A DNA stretch of 15,286 nucleotides, taken from contig DAOUBA010000123.1 of NCBI GenBank assembly GCA_034432855.1, forward strand, positions 1 to 15,286. The letters are read 5' to 3'. A program made the translations under genes and the position numbers. Below are positions 6,866 to 13,690 of this stretch, one piece after another. The number at the start of each line of letters is the position of its first letter. The stretch's first letter is position 1. The DNA is from DAOUBA01 sp034432855 (GTDB lineage: Bacteria; Chloroflexota; Anaerolineae; B4-G1). The notes below the pieces were generated by a model. The model made no database searches. It was given only the letters and a program-made list of their open reading frames with translations, and had not been told where the DNA came from.

Positions 6866-7888
6866 CTACCAGCCGGTGTCAATTGTGCCGTTGATGATGC
6901 CCTGGCGGACGGTCTCCAGTTCGGCCTTCAGTGCCGACGGCACGTCGTCGTCAAAGTCGTGGAAGGGGGCGAGGCCCACCCCCCCGTTTTCCAGCGTGCC
7001 CACCAGCATGCCGCCCTGGAAGGTGCCCTCCTTGGCCATCTGGATCGCCATCGGCACCGTCATGTCCATGCGCTTCATGATGCTGGTCAGGATCACCGGG
7101 CAGTACTCGGAGGCACTGACGCACCAGTCGGTGTCCACGCCGATCAGCATGGTACCGGGGCGCGCCTGCACGGCCGCCGCGGTGCCCAGGCCCACCGGCC
7201 CGGCGACCGGCAGGACGATGTCCGCGCCTTCGGCGATCAGGTCTTCGCCAACGCGACGGCCGTCGTCGGTGGACTCAAAGTTGCCGACGAAGGTCGTCAT
7301 CCCCAGCACCTCGACGTTGGTGCCGTGCTGCTGGTTATAGTAATCCACGCCGCTCTTGAAGCCGACCATGAAGATGGTGACGGGCGGGATCTCGATGCCG
7401 CCAAAAGTGCCCACCTTACCGGTCTTGGTCATTCCTGCTGCCAGGTAGCCGGCCAGGAAGGCCGCCTCGTCGGTGGCAAAGGTCAGATCAACGAGGTTGG
7501 CCGGGGGGGACTCGTGGAACTGGTCAATGCCGGCAAAGTACACGTTGGGGTTCTGCTGGGCGAAGGTCAGCGTGTCGTCCGTCAGCAAAAAGCCCACGGT
7601 GACGATCATGTCATAGTTCTGGTCAATGAACTGCTGGAGGTTGACAGCATAGTCGGTCTGCTGTTGAGACTCCAGGTAGGCGACCGTCACCCCCAATTGC
7701 TCCTTCGCGTTCTCCATGCCTTGCCAGGCCGTGGCGTTGAAGGACTTGTCGTCAATGCCACCCACATCGGTCACCTCGCCGACGCAGAAAACATCGGGGC
7801 TTGCGCAGTTGGGGCCGCGGGGCTTGCAACCCCCAACCAACGCGGCAATGATCAGAAGACTCGTTGTTACCCAAAGCAACTTGCGCAT
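6866..7888 (-). CDS. BMP family ABC transporter substrate-binding lipoprotein (PnrA-like)
   Basis: This 340-residue binding protein is the extracytoplasmic receptor of the transporter. Residues 1-21 form a lipoprotein signal (MRKLL, hydrophobic core, LVGG-C) with the lipidated Cys21. The BMP fold follows: TDVGGIDDKSFN (40-51) with the ligand-type Asp41 and Asn51, FGGIEIPPVTIFMVGFKSG (162-180), IGVDTDW (249-255), LTSIMK with Lys272, and GVGLAPFH (303-310). Known PnrA-type proteins bind purine nucleosides, so the substrate is probably a nucleoside, though this family also serves other ligands. Four extra cysteines, C28/C35 and C256/C263, could form disulfides. The ATG at 7888 has AAGGAGG six bases upstream. 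It is the first gene of the operon, followed by ATPase, fusion permease and permease. Confidence 0.95.
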   Translation of the reverse strand: MRKLLWVTTSLLIIAALVGGCKPRGPNCASPDVFCVGEVTDVGGIDDKSFNATAWQGMENAKEQLGVTVAYLESQQQTDYAVNLQQFIDQNYDMIVTVGFLLTDDTLTFAQQNPNVYFAGIDQFHESPPANLVDLTFATDEAAFLAGYLAAGMTKTGKVGTFGGIEIPPVTIFMVGFKSGVDYYNQQHGTNVEVLGMTTFVGNFESTDDGRRVGEDLIAEGADIVLPVAGPVGLGTAAAVQARPGTMLIGVDTDWCVSASEYCPVILTSIMKRMDMTVPMAIQMAKEGTFQGGMLVGTLENGGVGLAPFHDFDDDVPSALKAELETVRQGIINGTIDTGW

Positions 7889-8019
7889 CGCAATCCTCCT
7901 TATTAAGACTAAAGTCTCAACTCACGCACATCAGAAGACAGGTCTGGTGCTCTCGATAATGCTCACCTCCTTTATCCGACTGTCGAGATGATGGGAACTT
8001 TGCAGGCGATTGTCTGGCG

Positions 8020-8096
8020 AAAAACCCGTTTTCTCTCATTTGGCAGTGCTCTTTCGGAGGAGAATCCCCACTCACGGGCTCAGAAAATGGGTTTTT
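8020..8096. repeat. 15-base near-perfect inverted repeat in the BMP leader
   Basis: The arm AAAAACCCGTTTTCT (8020-8034) is complementary to AGAAAATGGGTTTTT (8082-8096) at 14 of 15 positions; the remaining pair is G-T in the plus-strand reading. About 47 bases lie between the arms. In the minus-strand message the last arm ends in five U, so it could end the upstream ECF/phospholipase transcript or act as an attenuator in the BMP leader. The long loop makes a simple terminator less typical. Confidence 0.5.
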
Positions 8097-8174
8097 GGGT
8101 GCGTTTCCTCCACAAAATCAAATTCGCCAGAGTCCAGTACAATAGATTCGTCATTTTCACCATCCCTGCAACAG

Positions 8175-8203
8175 ATTATATGCCGAAGCGAGCACAAATA
8201 CAA
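8175..8203 (-). promoter_or_regulatory. Probable promoter of the BMP transporter operon
   Basis: On the minus strand a perfect TATAAT (8175-8180) is preceded by TTGTAT (8198-8203) with 17 bases between. Transcription would start near 8168, giving a leader of about 280 bases before the BMP lipoprotein. It lies 44 bases beyond the stop of the phospholipase-like gene. I saw no better pair closer to the start codon. Confidence 0.5.
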
Positions 8204-8246
8204 GTGGGTTGGAGTGGAACGAATTGCCAATTTGTCTTATGCGCTC

Positions 8247-9356
8247 TTATCGCGCCGCCTGCTCGTACACCCGCCCGAATTCGACCATAAAGTGCGCCGC
8301 CACCTCCGGGTCGCGGATGATGAGCAGGTTCTCGTCGTTGGCGTTCTCGGCGTTCGCGGTAAAGTTGTAGGAGCCCAGGATCACCGTCGCGTCGTCCACA
8401 ACGATGACCTTGTGGTGCATGATGTACGGGTTGCCGTCGAGCCGCACGTCTATCCCCGCGTCGCGCAGGCGGGTGTATTGGCCGTACTCCGACTCGGCGT
8501 TGCGCTCCTCGATCACCCCCTGTACCGTGACGCCCGCCCGCGCCCGCGCGATCAGCGCGTCGGCGATCTCGTCGCTGGTGAAGGAGAAGGCCATGAAGCG
8601 GATGCGGCTCTGGGCGCGTGCGATCTCGGCGAGGATGTGCGCGGCCACACCGTCTTCGGGCGAAAAATAGTTTTCCACCGCGACCTCGTGCATCTGCCCG
8701 TCCGCGGTCTGGAAAGTGATGGTGATGCGCGGGTTGGGCGTCTCGGCGGGCGAGGTGGGGCCGAATTCGCCGGCGAACATCTCCTCGAACTCGGCGGCAT
8801 AGTTCTCGGCCAGCGCCGCCGAGGCGATCAGCACAGCATTGTTGTTGTTGCGATAGGTACAGTTGGTGGTCAGGTTCCACGAGCCGCTCCACACCCACTG
8901 CCGGTCAATGACAACGAACTTGTCGTGCATCAGGCCGCTCTCGCGCCGGTCCTCGACTACCGGGATGCCGGCGTCTCGCAGGGCGAGCACGGCCTCTTCT
9001 TCGGCGTTGTCGCTCTCGGTGACCAGGCGCACCGGCACGCCGCGTGCGTGGGCCGCGATCAGTGCACCGGCCACGCTCTGTAGATCGAGGTCGTAGGCCG
9101 CCACGTCCACGCTGCTCTGCGCCTGCTCGATCGCCGCGACTAGTTGTTCGTCCACGCCGCCGCGGTGATAGGCATCGTCGTCCGGGTAGCGTGGACTGGT
9201 GAAGTAGACGCGGATCCAGTCGCCGCTCACTGTCTCTGTGACTGTGCGCTCGCCGTCCAGATCACATGCCAGTTGAGCGAGCGCCACGGCCAACGCCGCC
9301 AGGATGAGCACGCCTGCTCTGGGCAATGGCGGTGTGGGTTTCAGCGGTTTGCGCAA
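8247..9356 (-). CDS. Exported phospholipase D-like protein with two HKD motifs
   Basis: This 369-residue protein carries both catalytic repeats of the PLD superfamily: H144-x-K146-x4-D151 followed by GSWNLT, and H314-x-K316-x4-D321 followed by GSYNFT. Two complete motifs imply an active phosphodiesterase, which could be a phospholipase or a nuclease; the substrate is not evident. The N terminus has basic residues, a hydrophobic stretch (14-30) and Cys31. It could be a lipoprotein, but the box reads QLAC, with Gln at a position that normally holds Leu, so plain export or membrane anchoring is also possible. The start is TTG at 9356, chosen because GGAGG lies six bases upstream and the nearby ATG is out of frame. 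It overlaps the preceding small gene by 16 bases, pointing to coupled translation within the ECF-led operon. Confidence 0.9.
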   Translation of the reverse strand: MRKPLKPTPPLPRAGVLILAALAVALAQLACDLDGERTVTETVSGDWIRVYFTSPRYPDDDAYHRGGVDEQLVAAIEQAQSSVDVAAYDLDLQSVAGALIAAHARGVPVRLVTESDNAEEEAVLALRDAGIPVVEDRRESGLMHDKFVVIDRQWVWSGSWNLTTNCTYRNNNNAVLIASAALAENYAAEFEEMFAGEFGPTSPAETPNPRITITFQTADGQMHEVAVENYFSPEDGVAAHILAEIARAQSRIRFMAFSFTSDEIADALIARARAGVTVQGVIEERNAESEYGQYTRLRDAGIDVRLDGNPYIMHHKVIVVDDATVILGSYNFTANAENANDENLLIIRDPEVAAHFMVEFGRVYEQAAR

Positions 9357-9730
9357 TTCTTACCTCCATGCCCGCTCGTAGTAGCGACTCTAGTCTTTGG
9401 GCTACCTTCTCGTTCCACAGCAGCCACAACGGGCACAGCGGTCGCTTCGATCTCTGCCAGCAGGCTGCGCACCCGTTCTATCTGTGCCTCCGGCGTGGCC
9501 TCTGCGCCAGCCTGGCGGGCGACGCGTTTGAGCGTGCGCCGCAGGTCGGCCAGACGCGTGTCGAGTTCCTCGGGTACGAATGACTCCGCCCGTGTAGCCA
9601 ACGCCTCGGCCCGCGCTACACCCCAATCGAGCAGTATCCTGGCGGCGGGGTCGAGGAGGTCGGCGGTGAGGGATTCGTCTTCGAGGATGCGTTCGACGCT
9701 GGATTGTTCGAAACGTTTCTGGTCGCTCAT
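9341..9730 (-). CDS. Small helical protein of unknown function
   Basis: I do not recognise a family for this 129-residue protein. It has no membrane segment or signal peptide. Residues 1 to about 105 are rich in Glu, Arg, Leu and Ala and should be almost entirely alpha-helical, with possible coiled-coil parts. The C-terminal 25 residues look disordered and basic. It starts 15 bases after the EcfT stop and overlaps the phospholipase-like gene by 16 bases, so it is tied to both by translation. The ATG at 9730 has a weak GAGAGAG about ten bases upstream; the adjacent GTG at 9733 is an alternative. Its charged, non-random composition, spacing and overlap support a real gene. The role may relate to the phospholipase-like partner, but nothing shows this directly. 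Confidence 0.7.
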   Translation of the reverse strand: MSDQKRFEQSSVERILEDESLTADLLDPAARILLDWGVARAEALATRAESFVPEELDTRLADLRRTLKRVARQAGAEATPEAQIERVRSLLAEIEATAVPVVAAVEREGSPKTRVATTSGHGGKNCANR

Positions 9731-9745
9731 CACGTCATACTCTCT

Positions 9746-10534
9746 CTAGAGGCGGGGCAACACCTCGCCGTATCCCTGGAGTCGGAGAAAGATCATTGCA
9801 GCCCAGGTCAACGCCAACAGAATCAGCGCAACATAGTCTATCGTGCGCATTTGAGGGTCGAGGTACAGGGAGCGTTTGGCCTCGGGACTGAACCCTCTCG
9901 ATTCCAGCGCCATCGCCAGCATGTTGGTGTGACGAATGGCATAAATGAAAAGCGGTGCGGCCAGTGGGATGAACTTGCCGGCCCGTTTGAAAACGTTGCC
10001 CGATTCCAGATCCAGACCACGGGAGACCTGCGCCTGGACGATGGTGGCTCCGGCCCCGGCGAAGGTCGGCACCAGCCGTAGCGCCGTGGAGAGAGCAAAG
10101 GCGACGGGATAGGGAAGTTTCAACCGGATCAGCCCGTTGGTGAACTCTTCATTCTTGGTGGTCGAAAGGAAGATCAGGCCGGTGCCCACGAAGGTTGCCA
10201 GTCGCAGGCCCATAGCGATGGCGTATAGGAGCGACTCGCGGCTGACCTGCAGCGGGCCCCAGGCCCACAGAGGGGTGGGGCCCTTGGCGAAGAACGGCCA
10301 CATCACCGTGCTAAAGACCACCAGCAGGATCAGGATGAAGCGCAGGCGCCAGAAGTTGGGCATAGCCCTGGCCGCGATGGCAATCAGGAGCACGACCAAC
10401 GTCACGCCCGCTGTCCACAGCGGGTGGTTGAACGTCAGGGCCATCCCGCAGAGAATCACCGCGCCGATGATCTTGGTGCGGGGATCAAGCCGGTGAAACC
10501 AGGTGTTCTCATCCAGGTAGAGGAAGATGTTCAT
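9746..10534 (-). CDS. ecfT: ECF transporter transmembrane component EcfT
   Basis: This 262-residue membrane protein is the energy-coupling subunit that links the ATPases to the substrate-specific S component in ECF importers. It opens with the family-like YLDENTWFHRLDPRTK region (6-21) and then has about five or six hydrophobic segments. Two coupling motifs of the Ala-Arg-Gly class are visible as SRG at 171-173 and SRG at 212-214, which contact the two ATPase domains. The start was set at ATG 10534, where the conserved part begins and CAGGAG lies ten bases upstream. A longer reading from 10675 adds 47 residues that lie inside the ATPase gene and resemble nothing. The 26-base overlap with the ATPase gene suggests coupled translation. 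Confidence 0.92.
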   Translation of the reverse strand: MNIFLYLDENTWFHRLDPRTKIIGAVILCGMALTFNHPLWTAGVTLVVLLIAIAARAMPNFWRLRFILILLVVFSTVMWPFFAKGPTPLWAWGPLQVSRESLLYAIAMGLRLATFVGTGLIFLSTTKNEEFTNGLIRLKLPYPVAFALSTALRLVPTFAGAGATIVQAQVSRGLDLESGNVFKRAGKFIPLAAPLFIYAIRHTNMLAMALESRGFSPEAKRSLYLDPQMRTIDYVALILLALTWAAMIFLRLQGYGEVLPRL

Positions 10535-12206
10535 GGGCCTGCAACTCCTGGACCATCTGTTCCACGGTGAGGGCCTGGGTACCCAGCCAGTTGCCCAGGC
10601 GCAGCAGTGTGGGAGGGCGGAGTGCGGTCTCCGCCAGCCGCTCCTCCTGGGCGAAGATGGCGCGCGTTGGCCCATCCAGCAGGATGCGGCCGTCCTTCAG
10701 CACGATCGTCCGGTCGGCATACTCGGCCGCCACCCACATCGAGTGGGTGATGATGATGACGGTATGCCCCCGCCGGTTGAGCATGCGCAGCATCTCCATG
10801 ATGTTCCTCTGGTGGCGATAATCCAATCCCGTCGTGGGCTCATCCAGGATGATAACCTGGGGCTGGGTCGCCAGGACCGAAGCGACTGCCACGCGCTGCC
10901 GCTCTCCTTTGGTGAGGACGAAGGGGATTTCCTCCTCATATCCCGCAAGGCCCACGGTCTCTAGCGCCTCGGCTACCCGCTTCTTGATGGTCTCGGCGTC
11001 AAAGCCCGCCATCTTCAGGCTAAAGCCCACTTCTTCGCGCACGGTGCTGGCAAAGATCTGATGGTCGGGGTTTTGGAAGACATAGCCTACCATCTGGGCC
11101 AGTTGGCGACGGCTGGCCTCCCGCGTTGGACGCCCTCCCACCCGCATCTCGCCGCTGGTGGGTTGCAATAGTCCGTTAAAGTGCTTTGCCAGCGTGGTCT
11201 TGCCGGAGCCGTTTTGCCCCAGGATAGCAACGAACTCTCCCTCACGGATCTGCAGGTTCACGTCGCGCAGCGCCTCGACGTTGCGGGTAGGGTACACATG
11301 GCCCAAGTCTTGCGCTTCCAGGATGATGGGCTGGTCGGCGCCAGGGCAGTGCAGGGTCTCCAGGTTGAGCGGCCGTCGTTGCGCCAGGCGGTTCTTTTCG
11401 ATGACAGCGATTGCCTCTTCGAGCGTCAGGGGCGAGCCCGGCCAACCCAGCGTGTGGAAGAGTTCCACGGTGGGTGGAGGTTTGACGCCGCAGGATGCCA
11501 GTGCATCCAGGTCGGTCATCACTGCTCGCGGCGTCCCTTGCGCAACAACGCTCCCTTCGCGCATCAGCCACACCTGGTCGGCGTCCGCGGCTGTCTCCGG
11601 CTCGTGATCTACGACGAGCAGCGTACGCTTCTCCTGGCGCAGCATGTCCGCTACCGAGAGGACCTCCTCGCGCCCGATGGGGTCCAGGTCGGTTGTCGCT
11701 TCGTCCATCACCAGCACCTCGGGCTCCAGCGCCAGCACCGAAGCGATAGCCAGGCGCTGCTTTTGTCCCCCCGAGAGGCTGGCAGGTTCGCGCTTGCGCA
11801 GCGCAGATAACCCGACAAAGTCCAGGTAGCGCTCGATGCGCCGCTCGATCTCGTCGCGGGGCAGGCAGTGATTTTCCGGGCCGAAGGCGACCTCCAGTTC
11901 CACGCTGGTGGAGAAGAGCTGGGCCTCGAAATCCTGGAGCACCAATCCCACGAGGCGGGACATGTCGGCCACCCGAGACTCGCCAACGACCCGGTCCTTG
12001 ACGAGCACACGCCCGGTATAGTCGCCTTGAAAGAAATGGGGCACGAGGGCGTTCAGCGCGGCGCATAGAGTTGACTTGCCCGCGCCCCCGTGCCCCATAA
12101 TCACGGTGAACGTACCGTCCTCGATCTGACCGTTGACGCGATGGAGGGCTGGATGCGCTGTTTCTCGATAGGTAAAACTGAGGTCCTCGATCGAGATAAC
12201 GCCCAT
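10509..12206 (-). CDS. ECF transporter ATPase, two ABC domains fused
   Basis: This 565-residue protein fuses the two ECF ATPases (EcfA and EcfA'), an arrangement known from YkoD-like systems. Domain one has Walker A GHGGAGKS (38-45), Gln91 of the Q-loop, LSGGQKQR (144-151), Walker B VLVMDE (164-169) and His201. Domain two has GQNGSGKT (330-337), the Q-loop FQNPDHQ (377-383), a divergent signature LTKGERQR (431-438), ILDEPTTGLD (453-462) and His488. The altered signature means that the site built from Walker A of domain one and the signature of domain two is probably weaker. The ATG at 12206 lies 19 bases after the S-component stop with only a weak ribosome-binding site, so reinitiation is likely. 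The gene order S, fused ATPase, T matches ykoE-ykoD-ykoC, but that alone does not identify the substrate. Confidence 0.92.
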   Translation of the reverse strand: MGVISIEDLSFTYRETAHPALHRVNGQIEDGTFTVIMGHGGAGKSTLCAALNALVPHFFQGDYTGRVLVKDRVVGESRVADMSRLVGLVLQDFEAQLFSTSVELEVAFGPENHCLPRDEIERRIERYLDFVGLSALRKREPASLSGGQKQRLAIASVLALEPEVLVMDEATTDLDPIGREEVLSVADMLRQEKRTLLVVDHEPETAADADQVWLMREGSVVAQGTPRAVMTDLDALASCGVKPPPTVELFHTLGWPGSPLTLEEAIAVIEKNRLAQRRPLNLETLHCPGADQPIILEAQDLGHVYPTRNVEALRDVNLQIREGEFVAILGQNGSGKTTLAKHFNGLLQPTSGEMRVGGRPTREASRRQLAQMVGYVFQNPDHQIFASTVREEVGFSLKMAGFDAETIKKRVAEALETVGLAGYEEEIPFVLTKGERQRVAVASVLATQPQVIILDEPTTGLDYRHQRNIMEMLRMLNRRGHTVIIITHSMWVAAEYADRTIVLKDGRILLDGPTRAIFAQEERLAETALRPPTLLRLGNWLGTQALTVEQMVQELQAHEHLPLPG

Positions 12207-12225
12207 CGTGGCTTCTCGGCCGGTC

Positions 12226-12975
12226 CTACATCAGGATGCTGCCAACGATGATCAGGACCGTGCAAATGACGCCGACGATCAGTGCCTGCCCTGTCAGGAC
12301 ATAGCCTCCGATGATCCAGCCGACCAGCGCGCCGGCGGTCACCAGCCAGGCTCCGATGACGCCGGCGAGCGGCTTGCCGATGTCCCGCTCGGCCATCACG
12401 TCCCACCAGACGAGGCGAAGTTGCTTCTTGACCACGCTGTAGACGGCCAGGAATAACAGTCCCCCGATCAGGCTGCCAAAGGTGTCGTTAATGGTGATGA
12501 TGCTGACCAGGACGGGGTAGGGCACCATTCCCAGCACTTGAAGCCACATGGCGATCACTACCCCGCAGGCGGCTGAGGAGATGAGGGCGATCAGGATGTA
12601 CAATACCCAGGAGCGCCAGTTGCCCACGGCAGGTTCCCGTTGGCCATCGGCGATAGGCTTCAGTGTAGTCCACATCGCGTAGGGGAGGTAGCCGAGCAGG
12701 AAATTGCCGATGAAGCCAAAGATGCTGCCGGGACCCAGCGTGCCTCCAAAGATGTCGCCGATCAGGTTGCCCAGGGCAGCACCCCATGCTCCTGCAGGGC
12801 CAAACAGCAGGCCGAATACCATTGGGAAGATGTTACCTACCCTCACCTCTGTGATGCCGGGGATAAGGGGAATGGCGGTCTTGAAAGCGATCAGTGCGGC
12901 GCCATAGATCGCGGCACATACGGCTACCAGGATGATCATCCTGGTGTTCTTCCACATTGTGAAAGCGGATTTCAT
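12226..12975 (-). CDS. ECF transporter S component, substrate not assigned
   Basis: This 249-residue membrane protein is the substrate-specific subunit of the ECF importer encoded with it. It opens with a short basic cytoplasmic part, then a helix (13-31). The conserved VRVGNIFPMVFGLLFGP segment (44-60) is followed by GNLIGD (69-74) and further helices near 81-101, 122-148 and 154-182. Two more helices near 201-227 and 231-248 lie beyond the usual six-helix core, after a polar stretch at 183-200. I did not recognise a vitamin-specific family such as YkoE, BioY or RibU, so a substrate cannot be named. The ATG at 12975 has AAAGGAG eight bases upstream. It is the first gene of the ECF set and is read from the promoter at 13102-13130. 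Confidence 0.85.
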   Translation of the reverse strand: MKSAFTMWKNTRMIILVAVCAAIYGAALIAFKTAIPLIPGITEVRVGNIFPMVFGLLFGPAGAWGAALGNLIGDIFGGTLGPGSIFGFIGNFLLGYLPYAMWTTLKPIADGQREPAVGNWRSWVLYILIALISSAACGVVIAMWLQVLGMVPYPVLVSIITINDTFGSLIGGLLFLAVYSVVKKQLRLVWWDVMAERDIGKPLAGVIGAWLVTAGALVGWIIGGYVLTGQALIVGVICTVLIIVGSILM

Positions 12976-13095
12976 TTGTCCGTCTCCTTTCGTGATGGTT
13001 GATGCTTAAGACCCTGCGCATGAGAGTTCTGTGTCCTATCGGTTCAATACTCACCACCTCCTCTCATCGTTATGCGTCCCGTACGTGCGATTGAC
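12976..13095 (-). promoter_or_regulatory. Leader of the ECF operon with a 7-bp inverted repeat
   Basis: The predicted message begins near 13095 and has about 120 bases before the S-component start. ATGAGAG and CTCTCAT (plus strand near 13019-13025 and 13063-13069) are perfectly complementary and enclose a purine-rich block GAGGAGGTGGTGAGTATT. That block resembles one in the BMP operon leader. No known riboswitch core was recognised. Confidence 0.35.
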
Positions 13096-13101
13096 GTGAA
13101 T

Positions 13102-13130
13102 AGTGTATTACAGCAGTGGGGATGTGTCAA
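13102..13130 (-). promoter_or_regulatory. Sigma-70-type promoter of the ECF operon
   Basis: On the minus strand a perfect TTGACA (13125-13130) is followed after 17 bases by TACACT (13102-13107), which matches the -10 consensus at 4 of 6 positions. It is divergent from the gntR promoter, with 46 bases between the two -35 hexamers. Confidence 0.65.
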
Positions 13131-13176
13131 GTGGCATAACCTGGCCCAGGCTGCCATCTAGCGTGGCTATCCCTGA

Positions 13177-13205
13177 TTGACAAGTCTTGCAAATTGTATT
13201 ATAAT
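13177..13205 (+). promoter_or_regulatory. Perfect-consensus promoter of the gntR operon
   Basis: TTGACA (13177-13182) and TATAAT (13200-13205) match the sigma-70 consensus at all 12 positions, with the optimal 17-base spacer. Transcription would start near 13212, leaving a leader of only about 20 bases before the start codon. A promoter this strong is usually held down by a repressor, and an operator-like repeat overlaps it. Confidence 0.85.
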
Positions 13206-13232
13206 GCTATTGAGCTAGAGCATTAGTACAAT
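13193..13232 (+). promoter_or_regulatory. Operator-like inverted repeat over the gntR promoter
   Basis: TAATGCT (13202-13208) is repeated inverted as AGCATTA (13219-13225) with ten bases between. Outside it, ATTGTA (13193-13198) is inverted as TACAAT (13227-13232). The two pairs are nested with a one-base offset of their centres. The element covers the -10 box, the start site and the bases just before the gntR start codon. It is a plausible binding site for the regulator itself. Confidence 0.6.
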
Positions 13233-13652
13233 ATGTGGATGATCAACCTGACGATTAAGTCGACAGGCAAGGTGCCTATATACGTCCAGGTCGAGGAACA
13301 GATCCGTTCGCTCATCGCGGCGGGGCGGCTGAGGCCGGGCGACCGACTCCCCACCATCCGCGAACTCGCCACCGAACTGCGGGTGAACTATAATACCATC
13401 GCCCGTGCTTACCTCGATCTGGACCGCGAGGGGATCATTTCGACCCAGCAGGGGCGAGGCACGTTCGTCGCCGGCGTCCCCGATGCCGAGCAGATAGCGC
13501 GTCTGCGCCAAGAGAAACTGGAAGCCATCGTGCACGCAGCCCTCGACGAGGCCCGCACGTTAGGCTACGCGCCCGACGAGATCGCCGCGGTCTTTGAAGC
13601 AGAACTGGCGCGCTGGCTGCGTACGAGTGGTCGAAGGAAGAAGGTGGCATGA
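13233..13652 (+). CDS. GntR family transcriptional regulator, YtrA-like
   Basis: This 139-residue repressor has an N-terminal winged helix-turn-helix (residues about 14-80). Typical GntR sequence is visible: VPIYVQVEEQIRSLIAAGRL (14-33), GDRLPTIRELATEL (36-49), NYNTIARAYLDLDREGII (52-69) and GRGTFV (74-79). The C-terminal part (about 85-139) is short and helical, as in the YtrA subgroup, and serves dimerisation instead of binding a large effector. YtrA-type genes usually lead ABC exporter operons that respond to envelope or antibiotic stress, which fits the genes that follow. The ATG at 13233 has no clear ribosome-binding site and a very short leader; an ATG at 13239 is the alternative start. 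It probably represses its own promoter through the overlapping repeat. Confidence 0.93.
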   Translation: MWMINLTIKSTGKVPIYVQVEEQIRSLIAAGRLRPGDRLPTIRELATELRVNYNTIARAYLDLDREGIISTQQGRGTFVAGVPDAEQIARLRQEKLEAIVHAALDEARTLGYAPDEIAAVFEAELARWLRTSGRRKKVA

Positions 13653-13690
13653 GAATGGATGGGGGCCATTGATGCATGTGGAGGAGGCCA

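Larger units (their letters stand above)
7889..8246 (-). other. 358-base gene-free region: leader and promoter of the BMP operon
   Basis: No convincing gene lies here. Read on the minus strand it contains, in order: the end of the phospholipase-like gene, a promoter-like pair near 8175-8203, a long inverted repeat (8020-8034 with 8082-8096), a strong AAAGGAGGTGA ribosome-binding-like block near 7965-7975 that is not followed by an evident gene, and finally the true ribosome-binding site of the BMP lipoprotein. It is visibly more AT-rich than its neighbours. I looked for TPP, cobalamin and purine riboswitch core motifs and did not recognise any. Confidence 0.6.

Noticed and set aside
5940..7906. 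Long plus-strand frames opposite the ATPase and BMP lipoprotein genes
   Set aside because: Both are antisense to confidently identified genes, lack ribosome-binding sites and resemble no family.
7935..7967. Possible leader peptide after AAAGGAGGTGA in the BMP leader
   Set aside because: It would need a GTG inside the ribosome-binding block or a rare ATT start, so it is kept only as part of the shared-motif finding.
8010..9083. Plus-strand frame opposite the phospholipase-like gene
   Set aside because: It is antisense to a protein with two intact HKD motifs. Its first part crosses the gene-free leader without coding character.
10535..10675. Longer EcfT start adding 47 residues
   Set aside because: The added part lies in the ATPase gene, is rich in Trp, Arg and Pro, and has no match to EcfT. 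The ATG at 10534 has a ribosome-binding site.
12833..13057. Minus-strand frame overlapping the start of the S component
   Set aside because: Its GTG start is only two bases from the GGAGG, which is too close, and its second half is an out-of-frame copy of the S-component gene.
13019..13232. Known riboswitch in front of the ECF operon
   Set aside because: I looked for TPP, cobalamin and preQ1 core sequences and saw none.
13676..13690. Earlier ATG for the small lipoprotein
   Set aside because: It would place the GGAGGAGG site inside the gene and move basic and Trp residues in front of a normal lipoprotein signal.
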